64,000 nucleotides of DNA from Clostridiales bacterium (GTDB taxonomy: Bacteria; Bacillota; Clostridia; Lachnospirales; Lachnospiraceae): NCBI GenBank assembly GCA_012520645.1, contig JAAYNV010000055.1, positions 1 to 64,000 of the forward strand, written 5' to 3'. Under the pieces are notes generated by a model. The model was not told where the DNA came from, ran no database searches, and was given only the letters and a program-made list of their open reading frames with translations. Shown here one piece after another: positions 1-8,497 of this stretch. Numbering within the stretch: position 1 is the stretch's first letter; each line of letters begins with the position of its first letter. A program made the translations under genes and the position numbers.

Positions 1-106
1 CGAATTTTCAGGGTTGCATTGTTGTTCATTTGTCAAGGTGCTTCTTTGTCCTGTCCGGAACTCCCTGTCTCTTTCAGACTTCGTTTCCGTCAGACGCAAC
101 TCTGAT
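1..106 (-). other. Probable transcribed leader running out of the window
   Basis: This stretch lies downstream of two tandem leftward consensus promoters and carries no convincing coding region. On the minus strand it contains a segment reading GCACCTTGACAAATGAACA, which resembles the A-rich leader and spacer sequences of Firmicute rRNA operons. I infer that a stable RNA operon, probably 16S rRNA, starts just left of position 1; the window does not show it. Confidence 0.45.
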
Positions 107-135
107 ATAATATCATGTGCAGTTTTGCCTGTCAA
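107..135 (-). promoter_or_regulatory. Sigma-A promoter P2, leftward out of window
   Basis: On the minus strand a perfect -35 TTGACA (130-135) is followed by a 17-base spacer and -10 TATTAT (107-112). An A/T-rich stretch lies directly upstream, like an UP element. It is the second of two tandem promoters, an arrangement typical of rRNA operons. Confidence 0.75.
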
Positions 136-215
136 GACTTTTTTTCAAATTCTTTTAGAAGTAAACTTCTTTGGAATTTTTCGTTGCCTGCCTGTCTGCC
201 TCAGCAACGAAATTG

Positions 216-244
216 AGTATATCACTCATTTCGACTGATGTCAA
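216..244 (-). promoter_or_regulatory. Sigma-A promoter P1, leftward out of window
   Basis: On the minus strand -35 TTGACA (239-244), a 17-base spacer and -10 TATACT (216-221). Positions 248-290 upstream are very A/T rich with phased A and T tracts, suggesting an UP element. It sits about 109 bases upstream of P2. Confidence 0.75.
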
Positions 245-292
245 CAAGGAATTTTAAAAATTTCGTATTTTTTTCAAACAATATATTCAAAA

Positions 293-328
293 GGCATCCA
301 CAGAAGGATTCTTCTTTCTGCGGATGCC
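293..328 (-). terminator. Intrinsic terminator after SPFH gene
   Basis: A 13-pair stem (GGCATCC-x-CAGAA with its complement, one mismatch) is followed on the minus strand by TTTTG and on the plus strand by CTTTTT. It closes the leftward operon ending at 360 and separates it from the downstream promoters. Confidence 0.8.
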
Positions 329-359
329 CTTTTTATCACTTTCTGACGTCACTTAAAAC

Positions 360-1715
360 TTAACGGAGAATATCCACCTCTTCTATCTTATCACCACACT
401 GGGGACAAAATTTGGGAGGATTGGTTATATCTGTAGTTTCCCATCCACATTTATCACAACGATAACCTTTTATCCTCTCCGGTTTCTTCGCTCCACAGTT
501 CATACAGAACTTTCCGCTGTTCTTTGCACCGCAGCTGCATACCCACTCCGTCTGTTCCTCTGGCTTTGGCGATCCGCAGTTTACACAAAACTTTCCGCCA
601 TTTTTTGTCCCACAGCTGCATATCCACTGTCCTGCCTGTGCAGCAGACGAAGAATCTGCCTGTACAGCCCCCATCATACCACTAGACTGCTGCTGTTTCA
701 TTGCCGCTTCATTTGCCATTTGTTGTTGAAGTAACGCTCCGGTATTAAAGCCTCCGGCATTCATTGCCATCCCCATTCCAATAAAACCATTCATAGCTCC
801 GCCTTCATTTTTGGCTGCGGATTTCATAGCCTCTGCCTGTGCTCCAACCAGGGTACCCATTGCCATCTGAGAATTGGAAAGTGTTTTTGCATTCTCAAGC
901 TGCATCACTCTCTCTTTATCCTCATCAGAAAGCTGTGGTGTTACGGCAATGCTCTCAATTAAGATACCTCTCTTATTTAGCCACTCTTCCTTTAACGCTT
1001 CATTGGCAGCATCTGCCAGTTCCTTTTGATGAACATAAATATCCTGATATCCATTTTCACAGAGTGGGGAAATTCTGCCGACCGCTGCCATAAGCTGTGG
1101 CTGCAGCTCCTGCTTTAACTGTGCCAGAATCTCTTCCTTGTCATATTTCCGGTTTGGGTCCATAACAAGATTCTCATAAAAAGCAACCGGATTTGCAATC
1201 TTAAAAGTATAATATCCAAATCCACTCAGCATCAGACGTGTGCCCAAATATTTATCCATAAAAGCAGTACGTCCAAAACCAACCGGATTCTGCGTAATCT
1301 CTTTCAAATTAATATATACCAGATACATGGTATTGGTAGACTGTCCGCCTGCTGTAAATCGTTTCGCCATTGTCTGAAAAGTAGGAACAAAATCCTTTAA
1401 ACCGCCGCCCAAAACAGAAGGCTCCACACTACTGTCATATTTATACTGTCCCGTCACCGACTCATCCGTTGCAATCACAAAATCATGTACTTTGCCGTTT
1501 TCAATCAAAAGTGCCGCCTGATTTACTGTCACATCAAATACAGAACCATTTGTAATGATCCGGTCTGAAGCATTGTTAACGGTTCCATCTCTCATAACCT
1601 TTGCCGCCGGAATACATAAATAGTCATTGGACATACCGTCACACCGGAAATAATCCTTTACCGCATCGCGAAACGTACTGCCGACTGCCCCTTTTACCAT
1701 TTTAATTAAACCCAT
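360..1715 (-). CDS. SPFH-domain (virion core-like) protein with three C-terminal zinc ribbons
   Basis: A 451-residue protein. The N-terminal 300 or so residues are an SPFH/band-7-type domain of the YdjI (virion core protein) class, expected to act as a scaffold at the cytoplasmic membrane face. A Met/Ala/Gln-rich linker follows (about 290-360), then three consecutive zinc ribbons in the last 90 residues, each with paired CxC or CxxC motifs (CSCG...CVNCG, CSCG...CMNCG, CDKCG...CPQCG). An AAGGAGG box lies 7 bases before the ATG. It is the last gene of a leftward operon with zinc-ribbon, Tim44-like and TPM proteins. In Bacillus subtilis the relative ydjI lies in the pspA-ydjGHI envelope-stress operon. 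No PspA gene is visible here. Confidence 0.75.
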   Translation of the reverse strand: MGLIKMVKGAVGSTFRDAVKDYFRCDGMSNDYLCIPAAKVMRDGTVNNASDRIITNGSVFDVTVNQAALLIENGKVHDFVIATDESVTGQYKYDSSVEPSVLGGGLKDFVPTFQTMAKRFTAGGQSTNTMYLVYINLKEITQNPVGFGRTAFMDKYLGTRLMLSGFGYYTFKIANPVAFYENLVMDPNRKYDKEEILAQLKQELQPQLMAAVGRISPLCENGYQDIYVHQKELADAANEALKEEWLNKRGILIESIAVTPQLSDEDKERVMQLENAKTLSNSQMAMGTLVGAQAEAMKSAAKNEGGAMNGFIGMGMAMNAGGFNTGALLQQQMANEAAMKQQQSSGMMGAVQADSSSAAQAGQWICSCGTKNGGKFCVNCGSPKPEEQTEWVCSCGAKNSGKFCMNCGAKKPERIKGYRCDKCGWETTDITNPPKFCPQCGDKIEEVDILR

Positions 1716-1779
1716 GCTATATCCTCCTTCTTATATGTACTGCATATGTTTTCTGTTCTGATTTATCAAAAAACAAAGT

Positions 1780-2412
1780 TTAAAACTCTCTTATATCACT
1801 GAACTTCCATGTCCTCTTAATGGTATCCACCACACCGTTTCCACAATATTTGCATATCTTTGTGCCAACCTGCTCCACCGGAGCGCCGCAATAGGAACAG
1901 CGAAGCACCTCGGAAGAATTGTTTGCGGTTTCTTTCAGATAATAGCTATATTGTACTTCAAATCTGGTCTGGACAACTTTTCTTCTCTTCTTTCCCATTT
2001 CCAGAGTATACTCACATGCCGTCTGAAAAACCAGCTTTGCCTCTGCCGCACTTTTTCTGTAATCACTAACGACCGTCCGGTGAAATTTAAGATTCCGGTA
2101 CGGTTTTCCATCTTTTCTGCTTATCGCCTGTGACACCATGTTTTCCGTACAGTCCTTTTCCAGTTCTGACGTATCTCCGCTTTCCAGACAGTGCAGGTAA
2201 TCCGTTACAATCTCATTCACATAAGATTTTGCAAGTTCCAGATTCAATTCCGGAAAGTCCCTTTGTATGCTGTCCAGATACAGGCTTTCCCGCACACTCA
2301 GCGTTTTCGGTGTGGTCTCAAGCATAGTTTCGTTTTCCCGGATCATACTGAGAATTTCATAGAGCAGGGAAAAAATGTTATTCGGACCAAACAAATGAAA
2401 CCTCCATCCCAT
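1780..2412 (-). CDS. Tim44-like domain protein with C-terminal zinc ribbon
   Basis: A 210-residue soluble-looking protein. Residues about 45-165 resemble the Tim44-like/NTF2-fold domain found in small membrane-peripheral proteins (short helices followed by alternating strands ending in a VQTRFEVQYSYYL segment). The C-terminal 45 residues form a zinc ribbon with CSYCG and CKYCG. GGAGG lies 6 bases before the ATG. It sits 15 bases after the zinc-ribbon membrane protein gene and 64 bases before the SPFH gene, so co-transcription is expected. The Tim44 assignment rests on sequence character and context and is moderate; the zinc ribbon is clear. Confidence 0.6.
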   Translation of the reverse strand: MGWRFHLFGPNNIFSLLYEILSMIRENETMLETTPKTLSVRESLYLDSIQRDFPELNLELAKSYVNEIVTDYLHCLESGDTSELEKDCTENMVSQAISRKDGKPYRNLKFHRTVVSDYRKSAAEAKLVFQTACEYTLEMGKKRRKVVQTRFEVQYSYYLKETANNSSEVLRCSYCGAPVEQVGTKICKYCGNGVVDTIKRTWKFSDIREF

Positions 2413-2427
2413 ATGGTTCCTCCGTTA

Positions 2428-3537
2428 TCATATCAATGAGACAAATGCTATCACCAGACTAACCAAAAAAGAAATTGCTGTTGTTATTATGCTGTATTTG
2501 AAAAAGCATTTCCTCATTTTCCCTTTATCTACCGGAATATCGCCACACATGACACCACTTTCACCATTCATGGCAAAAGTATAATCTTTTCCTTCATATT
2601 TGGTATACAGCAGCCAGACCGGAAGCAGCGCATATTCCGCATCGCACCGGTCAACCTGTATATTTTTCTGCCGCACGGTGCGGCTCTGATAACCGGTTAC
2701 CAGACTGTTCAGTTTGTTTTCTAATGTATTGGTGATTCTTGTTTTCGCTCTTCCATAGCAGGTCCGGTCATCCTCATCATACCTTTCTGCAAGGAAACCT
2801 GCAAGATACGGCATTTCAAACTTTACCAGCTTTGTCAGATCAAATGGTTCAATACTGTCCATCAACGCATTGTCCGTCTTGGAAGAGGCATCCACCGGTA
2901 TATGGTCAAATGCGATCTTACCGCCCCGCACAACCTGATATACATCATGATCCGTAATTTCCGTATTTCCGCTTCGCCTTGTCTGAATCTTTTCACATTC
3001 CAGCTCCATATGCCCGGTTGCTTCCGCATTATACAACCAGAACGGAATATAGACTCCTTTGATTTTCTCAATATGTTCTTCTGTCATAAAGGAATCCGGC
3101 GTAAACGGCTTTTTAATAAATTCCAAATACTTTGTCTTGACCTCTTTTTTTGTCTGGGCAAAGGGAATGACATACTTAGGTCGAAAACCCTCAACGAGCT
3201 GTTCTTCCACTACAATCGGATTATTGCAGTACACGCAGAAGGTTGCCGCAGTATTTTTATCCGTAATGATCTCAGCTCCACAGTAACGGCACTTATAAAC
3301 CTTTAAATCTGCCGGATCTACCATCGTATCATCCGTAGACTTTTTATACCCAAGCTCCGCGGCATTGCGTCCTTTTTCATAATTATCTTCGTGATATTCT
3401 GTCTTCCCGCTCTCCTGCATATCCGCAAGGTCAAACTCGGCATCGCAGAAACGGCACTTCCACTTTCCGGCTGCCGCATCCCATCCCAGCTCTCCCCCGC
3501 AGTTACTGCATCGATAATTTTGATTCAAATTTTCCAT
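2428..3537 (-). CDS. TFIIB-type zinc-ribbon membrane protein (YdjG-like)
   Basis: A 369-residue protein with two N-terminal zinc ribbons (Cys10/13/28/31 and Cys83/86/101/104), a large cytosolic domain, and one hydrophobic C-terminal segment (about 345-369) that should anchor it to the membrane. Motifs such as GVYIPFWLYNA and YALLPVWLLYT are characteristic of the family annotated as TFIIB-type zinc-ribbon protein, to which B. subtilis YdjG is related. The start is supported by an AGGGGAG box. It lies 15 bases from both neighbouring genes in the operon. It is probably structural or a recruitment factor at the membrane; no enzymatic motif is visible. Confidence 0.65.
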   Translation of the reverse strand: MENLNQNYRCSNCGGELGWDAAAGKWKCRFCDAEFDLADMQESGKTEYHEDNYEKGRNAAELGYKKSTDDTMVDPADLKVYKCRYCGAEIITDKNTAATFCVYCNNPIVVEEQLVEGFRPKYVIPFAQTKKEVKTKYLEFIKKPFTPDSFMTEEHIEKIKGVYIPFWLYNAEATGHMELECEKIQTRRSGNTEITDHDVYQVVRGGKIAFDHIPVDASSKTDNALMDSIEPFDLTKLVKFEMPYLAGFLAERYDEDDRTCYGRAKTRITNTLENKLNSLVTGYQSRTVRQKNIQVDRCDAEYALLPVWLLYTKYEGKDYTFAMNGESGVMCGDIPVDKGKMRKCFFKYSIITTAISFLVSLVIAFVSLI

Positions 3538-3552
3538 ATGTATCTCCCCTGC

Positions 3553-4449
3553 TTAAAAACTGCGACTTCTTCCGGAATGACTGCTTCCACCTGACGAACG
3601 GTGTGTTGTCGTATGATGACTTCCGCCCCCGCCTCCACCGCCGGATGATGTCTGAATGACTCTCGTAGTTTTATACCTTCTAATAAACTGATCACTGTTT
3701 TCGGTTCGTTTAAAAGATCCTTCCTCCACGTAGTTCGAAGCATCCTTTGATGTATAGACCGTTTTGGACTTCATCCGCTTTGAAAACGTTACAATAGCTC
3801 CAACAATACATCCGAGGAGAACAGACCCAAAGACAGACATTAGAACTGACCCCCAAAAAGTCTCTCTTTTCAGTTCTCTCTCATACTCCTCGTATTCTTC
3901 TGCGGTACCCACAAAGCCGGACACCTGCTTAATCCCTCTTTCATCCACATTTTCCAAGAAGGTCCAGACCGCACCGGGATAGTCTCCATTTTTCATATCA
4001 TAATATACATCATCCAGAATTTGCTCCTGAATCTGATCGGAATAAATCAAAAAACAGGTTTCTCCCTTTACATCTATACTATACTGCCGTTCATCCATAT
4101 CGATCAGAAAAGCGACATAATTCTGCTCATCCCCCAGACCGAACCCATTCTGATCGCCAAAATCTTCCAGGAAGGAAAGAGATCTGTCCTCCGAAGCATA
4201 AGAAATGTCATTTTCGTCAATCGTAACCACAAATACATCATAGCCATAACTTTGAATCAGGCGCTCACACTCTTTCTGTACCTCTGCTTCCTCATCTGAA
4301 GTCAACAGATCTGCGTAATCATAAATTTTCTGTACAGTATCCACATTTCGATAGCTTTCCTCTGCGTACGAGAAAAAGCCTGTGCCCTGAAACAGGACAC
4401 TGGCTGTTATCATTCCAAGTATCGCAGAAATAAAACGGCTCTTGCTCAT
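3553..4449 (-). CDS. TPM-domain membrane protein (YgcG/YdjH-like)
   Basis: A 298-residue protein. An N-terminal signal peptide (about 1-28) precedes a TPM domain (about 35-180, beginning VQKIYDYADLLTSDEEA), a long charged helix, a transmembrane segment near 200-222, and a C-terminal tail rich in Gly, Ser and His (a run of seven Gly followed by SHHTTTH). This signal-TPM-TM-GS-tail layout is typical of YgcG-like proteins. B. subtilis YdjH is comparable. It follows a lipoprotein gene by 33 bases and precedes the zinc-ribbon gene by 15. Its TPM domain would face outside while the tail is cytosolic. Confidence 0.75.
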   Translation of the reverse strand: MSKSRFISAILGMITASVLFQGTGFFSYAEESYRNVDTVQKIYDYADLLTSDEEAEVQKECERLIQSYGYDVFVVTIDENDISYASEDRSLSFLEDFGDQNGFGLGDEQNYVAFLIDMDERQYSIDVKGETCFLIYSDQIQEQILDDVYYDMKNGDYPGAVWTFLENVDERGIKQVSGFVGTAEEYEEYERELKRETFWGSVLMSVFGSVLLGCIVGAIVTFSKRMKSKTVYTSKDASNYVEEGSFKRTENSDQFIRRYKTTRVIQTSSGGGGGGGSHHTTTHRSSGGSSHSGRSRSF

Positions 4450-4482
4450 CTTTACATCGTGCTCCTTTTGCTCATTTTATTT

Positions 4483-5232
4483 TTACTGTAATACAGTTTT
4501 CGCTGTTCCGTTGTCATTTCTCATAATCAGACCAACACTGCTGATTTCGTCCGTTTCTGCCGCATCTCTTTCAAGAACCAATACTGCCTCAACCGTCTCT
4601 CCCGATGGGATAACACCTTTGTAGGTCGCAAAATCATTCATCAGCATGGTCGCCAGAATGCTCTCTGCCTCCTGACCATTAAAGGATACCCAGAAGCCGG
4701 TTCCGGATTCCAGCACATCTACTTCTGCATCCTCTCCCGAAGCATTGCTCATAGCAAACTTAAGTACCACCAGCTTTTTACCTTCTGTCGCATCCATGGC
4801 AAAATAATACTCTTCGACACTGCTCTGCGGATAGGAATCGCAGATTTCCATTCCACTATATGTCACGGTAACAGGAGCCATGCCTATGAAAGAAGCAATA
4901 TCTGCCGAAGCAATGCTTTCATTCTGCGAAGTCTTGGAAGCCGATCCCTTTCCTTCCTGACTCTCTTCCTCTTTTTCTTCTTTTCTCACCTTTTCCAGAT
5001 ATTCCTGTGTGTTCTGTCTAAACTGCTCTTCCTTAGCTAATTGTGCTTCAATCACATCATCATTTACAATCCTGCCTTTATTCAGCTTATTGTATTTCAT
5101 TACTTTGCCTGCAGCATATTCCGCAATCATAGCATACTCTTCATCCGTCAGCTCCGGCATGGAAGCGCCACAGCCTCCCATCATCAAAGCGGTCGATATG
5201 ATAAGCAATGTACCTATTATTTTCTTTTTCAT
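4483..5232 (-). CDS. Predicted lipoprotein, function unknown
   Basis: A 249-residue protein with a signal peptide and lipobox (LMMGGC, Cys21). A charged Lys/Glu/Ser linker (about 75-110) precedes a beta-rich C-terminal domain (about 120-249) of the kind found in DUF4352-like extracellular immunoglobulin-type domains. I do not recognise a specific family. It is the first gene of the leftward SPFH/zinc-ribbon operon, behind a promoter at 5284-5312, so it may be the extracytoplasmic component of that system. This is inference from position only. Confidence 0.6.
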   Translation of the reverse strand: MKKKIIGTLLIISTALMMGGCGASMPELTDEEYAMIAEYAAGKVMKYNKLNKGRIVNDDVIEAQLAKEEQFRQNTQEYLEKVRKEEKEEESQEGKGSASKTSQNESIASADIASFIGMAPVTVTYSGMEICDSYPQSSVEEYYFAMDATEGKKLVVLKFAMSNASGEDAEVDVLESGTGFWVSFNGQEAESILATMLMNDFATYKGVIPSGETVEAVLVLERDAAETDEISSVGLIMRNDNGTAKTVLQ

Positions 5233-5283
5233 AAGCCTGTGCCCCTCATCCAGAAAAATATAATATCATACTACAATAAATTT

Positions 5284-5312
5284 ATTATACGACACAACCC
5301 GACAAATGAAAA
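5284..5312 (-). promoter_or_regulatory. Promoter of the lipoprotein-TPM-zinc ribbon-SPFH operon
   Basis: On the minus strand -35 TTTTCA (5307-5312), 17 bases, -10 TATAAT (5284-5289). The -35 is weak and the -10 perfect. It lies between the end of the histidine kinase gene and the lipoprotein start. Confidence 0.5.
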
Positions 5313-5322
5313 GCAAAAAAAA

Positions 5323-6924
5323 TCAACTCGTTTCCAATTCGAACCAGAACTCCACTCCGTTTTCATAATTACATACACCGAAATGCTGGTTCATAGAATC
5401 CATAATCGCTTTTACAATAGACAGACCTACACCGCTTCCGCCATACTCTCTCGTTCTCGCCTTATCCACCTTGTAAAACTTCTCCCACAAATGTGGAATA
5501 CATTCCTCCGGGATCGGCATTCCTGTATTAAATACGCTAATTCGCACCTTCTGATCCTGTGCAGTCAGTTTCACATGAATTGTTTTCTCTCCTAAGCAGT
5601 GATTGACCGCATTACTGAAATAGTTGATAAATACCTCCTCCGTCTTAAACTCATCCGCCCAGACATAAATATCCGGTGTTTCCTCCATCCGGACTATAAT
5701 ACCATTCTGCTTTGCCAGAAGTTCTCCCGACTGTACACAGCTGCGAATCAGCTCCGTCACATTAAATCGTTCCATTGACACCACATCATTTCCCGATTCC
5801 AACTGGTTCAATGTCATCAGCTTTTTTACCATCGTGTTCATCTTGGCTGCTTCATCCATTATGACATCACAATAAAAATTCCTGCTTTCCTCATCCTCAT
5901 TGATTCCCTCTCGAAGTCCTTCTGCATAACCCTGTATCAAGGCAATCGGTGTTTTTAGTTCATGAGACACATTGGACAAAAATTCTTTTCTCATCTCATC
6001 CATTTCCGTTTTTCTTGCCAGATCACTCGTTAATTCGTTATTGGCAGTCTTCAATTCTGAAATCGTCCGTTCCAATGCTTCTGAAAGCTGGTTAATATGT
6101 TCTCCCAGCATGGCAATCTCATTATGACCACTTCCCGTATATTTAACCTCAAAATCCAGATCCGTCATGCGTGCCGAGATATCAGCCAGTTCCAGAATCG
6201 GTTCTGTAATCTTTCTTGAAACAAACCAGATAATAATGCCGCTTGCCACTGCTGCAAAAATCCCGACATAGGCCAGAAAACGGTTGGCGATTCTCACACT
6301 GTCACGTATTCCCTCCTTTGGCGTCCTGAGTAGAAACAAATTACCATTATCAAGCACTCCCCACATTTCCAGATACTCTGTCTGCGTCCGGGGATCCATG
6401 GCATTTTTAACCACGTAATTCTCCGCCTGCTCTATCACTGCACTCTCCTGCCACAATCCCTGAAAAAATCCCGGTCCGTCTTCCCCATGATATAATCCAA
6501 GCTCTTCCTCTTGGGTCCGCTCTTTCTTTTCTTCATCCATTACGGCACCCGGTCCGAAGCTGCTAAACAGATTGTCTAACAGCTGCTTTGTCAGCATTTT
6601 ATAATCGTTGCTGGATGCTTTCACCGCCTGTGCATCCGCATCCATAACCACCATGCTGATATTATATCTTCCGCAAATTTTCTGTAGCTCGATGTCAAAT
6701 TTCTCACTCGTCAGATTACCATCCGTCGATGCTGCGTTAATCCTCTCATACGCCGACTGCAGCGCCTTTTGTTTGTTTTGAATATAATAACTCTCAAGCA
6801 GTGTACTGTTAATAAACCAGCACAAAAGGATCGTACCTGCCATCAACCCGATAAATATACCTGCAAACTGCTTTTTAATGGAATGCTTCACACCCCGTTT
6901 CATAGGTTCCCGTTGTCTTTTCAT
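5323..6924 (-). CDS. Membrane sensor histidine kinase
   Basis: A 533-residue two-component sensor. It has a first transmembrane helix at about 21-40, an extracytoplasmic sensing region at about 45-212, a second helix at about 214-236, HAMP to about 290, then the HisKA domain with the phosphoacceptor His321 in LSNVSHELKTP. The HATPase_c domain carries an N box (NYFSNAVNH) and a G box (GGSGVGLSIVKAI). The gene follows the OmpR-type regulator gene by 41 bases and is surely its partner. The stimulus is unknown. The adjacent downstream operon of envelope proteins could be a target, which is inference. Confidence 0.92.
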   Translation of the reverse strand: MKRQREPMKRGVKHSIKKQFAGIFIGLMAGTILLCWFINSTLLESYYIQNKQKALQSAYERINAASTDGNLTSEKFDIELQKICGRYNISMVVMDADAQAVKASSNDYKMLTKQLLDNLFSSFGPGAVMDEEKKERTQEEELGLYHGEDGPGFFQGLWQESAVIEQAENYVVKNAMDPRTQTEYLEMWGVLDNGNLFLLRTPKEGIRDSVRIANRFLAYVGIFAAVASGIIIWFVSRKITEPILELADISARMTDLDFEVKYTGSGHNEIAMLGEHINQLSEALERTISELKTANNELTSDLARKTEMDEMRKEFLSNVSHELKTPIALIQGYAEGLREGINEDEESRNFYCDVIMDEAAKMNTMVKKLMTLNQLESGNDVVSMERFNVTELIRSCVQSGELLAKQNGIIVRMEETPDIYVWADEFKTEEVFINYFSNAVNHCLGEKTIHVKLTAQDQKVRISVFNTGMPIPEECIPHLWEKFYKVDKARTREYGGSGVGLSIVKAIMDSMNQHFGVCNYENGVEFWFELETS

Positions 6925-6965
6925 ATTGCCGCTTCTTTCCTGCTCTGGTTCATCTAAATTCTGAT

Positions 6966-7643
6966 TTATTCACACTCAAGCTTGTACCCCATGCCCCAAA
7001 TTGTTTTAATCAGTTCACCTTTTTCTCCCATCTTACTGCGTAACTTCTTCACATGGGTGTCAATCGTTCTGGCATCTCCAAAATAATCATAGTTCCAGAC
7101 ATTGTTCAGTATTTTTTCACAGGAAAGTGCAATTCCCTTATTCTCCACAAAATATGCCAACAGTTCAAATTCCTTATAACTTAAGTCTACAGTCTTTCCA
7201 TCGATGTAGATCTGATGCGCCGCTTTGTCTATTACAATACCGCCTGCTTCCATGGTCTCCTCCTGACTGCTCATATTGGTTCTGCGAAGGATCGCTTCCA
7301 CTCTCGCCACCAGAATCTTTGGACTGAATGGCTTGGAAATATATTCATCCACGCCAAGCTGAAAGCCCATCAGCTCATCCTTTTCATCCGCCTTGGCTGT
7401 CAGCATAATGATCGGCACCTTGGAATAATTTCGTATCTCACGGCAAACCTCCCACCCGTCCATCTTAGGCATCATGACATCCAAAAGAACCATTGCAATG
7501 TCCTTCACCTCAAAAAAAATGTCCAGTGCCTGACTGCCATCTTCCGCTTCCAGTACTTCATACCCACTCTTTGTCAAAAAATCCTTTACCAGTTTTCGCA
7601 TTCTGCTTTCATCATCCACTATCAGAATTTTCAATCTGTCCAT
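6966..7643 (-). CDS. OmpR/PhoB-family response regulator
   Basis: A 225-residue regulator. The receiver domain has the acidic pair Asp10/Asp11, phosphoacceptor Asp55 in LLDVMMPKMDG, and the conserved Thr and Lys in MLTAKAD. The C-terminal winged-helix domain (about 130-225) has the usual DARTIDTHVKKLRSK recognition region. AAGGAGA lies upstream of the ATG. A -10 TATAAT (7706-7711, minus strand) lies about 60 bases upstream, but I see no good -35. It is co-transcribed with the downstream histidine kinase. Confidence 0.93.
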   Translation of the reverse strand: MDRLKILIVDDESRMRKLVKDFLTKSGYEVLEAEDGSQALDIFFEVKDIAMVLLDVMMPKMDGWEVCREIRNYSKVPIIMLTAKADEKDELMGFQLGVDEYISKPFSPKILVARVEAILRRTNMSSQEETMEAGGIVIDKAAHQIYIDGKTVDLSYKEFELLAYFVENKGIALSCEKILNNVWNYDYFGDARTIDTHVKKLRSKMGEKGELIKTIWGMGYKLECE

Positions 7644-7742
7644 TTTCTACCAGTCTCTCCTTTTCCTGTTCCCCGTTACCGTCCGTTCCTATGACTTTAC
7701 CAGATATTATACCTCGTGAATTTGTCCAAAATGTGAAAATGG

Positions 7743-8303
7743 TTATGGATTTATGTGTAATTCCTTCTCTTTTTCCCGAATGGCATTCTCTCTTTCCGTC
7801 AGTTCCTGTTCCCATGCGGAATACTCATTCGTCACGGCATTTCTGTAATTCACAATATTAGGATTTTCGCCCTTTAAAGTAATGACAAACATACTGATAA
7901 CCAGAACAGTCAGAATAAGATTCACTAATATCGACATCTTATACTTATGCCGCAGCTCTTTTGTCGGATCCGAACGGACACGCTGTCTTGCTTCCACCGG
8001 TGCTTTTTCCTTAGACAGCACATACCGTTGGCTGACCGGAATATCTTCTACCTCATCCTTCAGCGGAGTCTTCTCCAGAAAACTCTGTAATTTTTTCAAA
8101 TATTCAAATCCAACCGGGGTCCGGAAGGTACCGCTCTCAATCGCCTTATGATAAATTGCCAGCATATTTCTTGTATTGCGGTAATCCATATGTCGTTCCA
8201 GATACGCAGCCTTCTCCTTTTCCTGCAAAGCAAGCTGTGCATCTTCCACCGTCACAAAACGATAACCGTTTACCGTCCGTTTTTCCTGTTGTTCCTTTTG
8301 CAT
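7743..8303 (-). CDS. Single-pass membrane protein of unknown function
   Basis: A 186-residue protein with a cytosolic N-terminal part, one transmembrane segment (KMSILVNLILTVLVISMFVI, about residues 122-141), and a C-terminal charged coiled coil (AWEQELTERENAIREKEKEL). No family recognised. I chose the ATG at 8303 because AGAGG lies 9-10 bases before it; the longer frame to 8384 runs through a terminator-like hairpin at 8335-8362 and lacks a ribosome site. It precedes the response regulator by 100 bases and may share its function, but nothing in the sequence shows this. Confidence 0.65.
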   Translation of the reverse strand: MQKEQQEKRTVNGYRFVTVEDAQLALQEKEKAAYLERHMDYRNTRNMLAIYHKAIESGTFRTPVGFEYLKKLQSFLEKTPLKDEVEDIPVSQRYVLSKEKAPVEARQRVRSDPTKELRHKYKMSILVNLILTVLVISMFVITLKGENPNIVNYRNAVTNEYSAWEQELTERENAIREKEKELHINP

Positions 8304-8334
8304 CTGTACCATTCCTCTTTCATACTTTTTAGAA

Positions 8335-8362
8335 AAAAGAGGCAGCAAAAACTGCCTCTTTT
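8335..8362 (-). terminator. Intrinsic terminator inside a 5' leader (candidate attenuator)
   Basis: A perfect 11-pair stem (AAAAGAGGCAG and complement) with a 6-base loop is followed on the minus strand by TCTTTTTTC. It lies between the promoter at 8425-8453 and the start codon at 8303, so it would stop most transcripts before the gene unless antiterminated. Confidence 0.7.
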
Positions 8363-8424
8363 CTCCCATCCACTTTATCCACAAATCTGAAATGTCCGTA
8401 TTTCGTATTTCAAATCACGGAATT

Positions 8425-8453
8425 ATTATACTCTGTTCTGCTTTGCATTGCAA
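8425..8453 (-). promoter_or_regulatory. Promoter of the 186-residue membrane protein gene
   Basis: On the minus strand -35 TTGCAA (8448-8453), 17-base spacer, -10 TATAAT (8425-8430). The predicted leader is about 110 bases and contains the terminator hairpin at 8335-8362. Confidence 0.7.
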
Positions 8454-8497
8454 GTTTACACTGCTATAGCAGTACCTTCCAGGCATAAAATGCAAAA

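Noticed and set aside
5041..5595. Plus-strand frames opposite the lipoprotein and histidine kinase genes
   Set aside because: Antisense shadows without ribosome sites or family features.
8336..8392. Short GTG-initiated frame of 17 residues spanning the attenuator-like hairpin, as a possible leader peptide
   Set aside because: It has no ribosome binding site and no run of regulatory codons; coincidence with the longer open frame is more likely.
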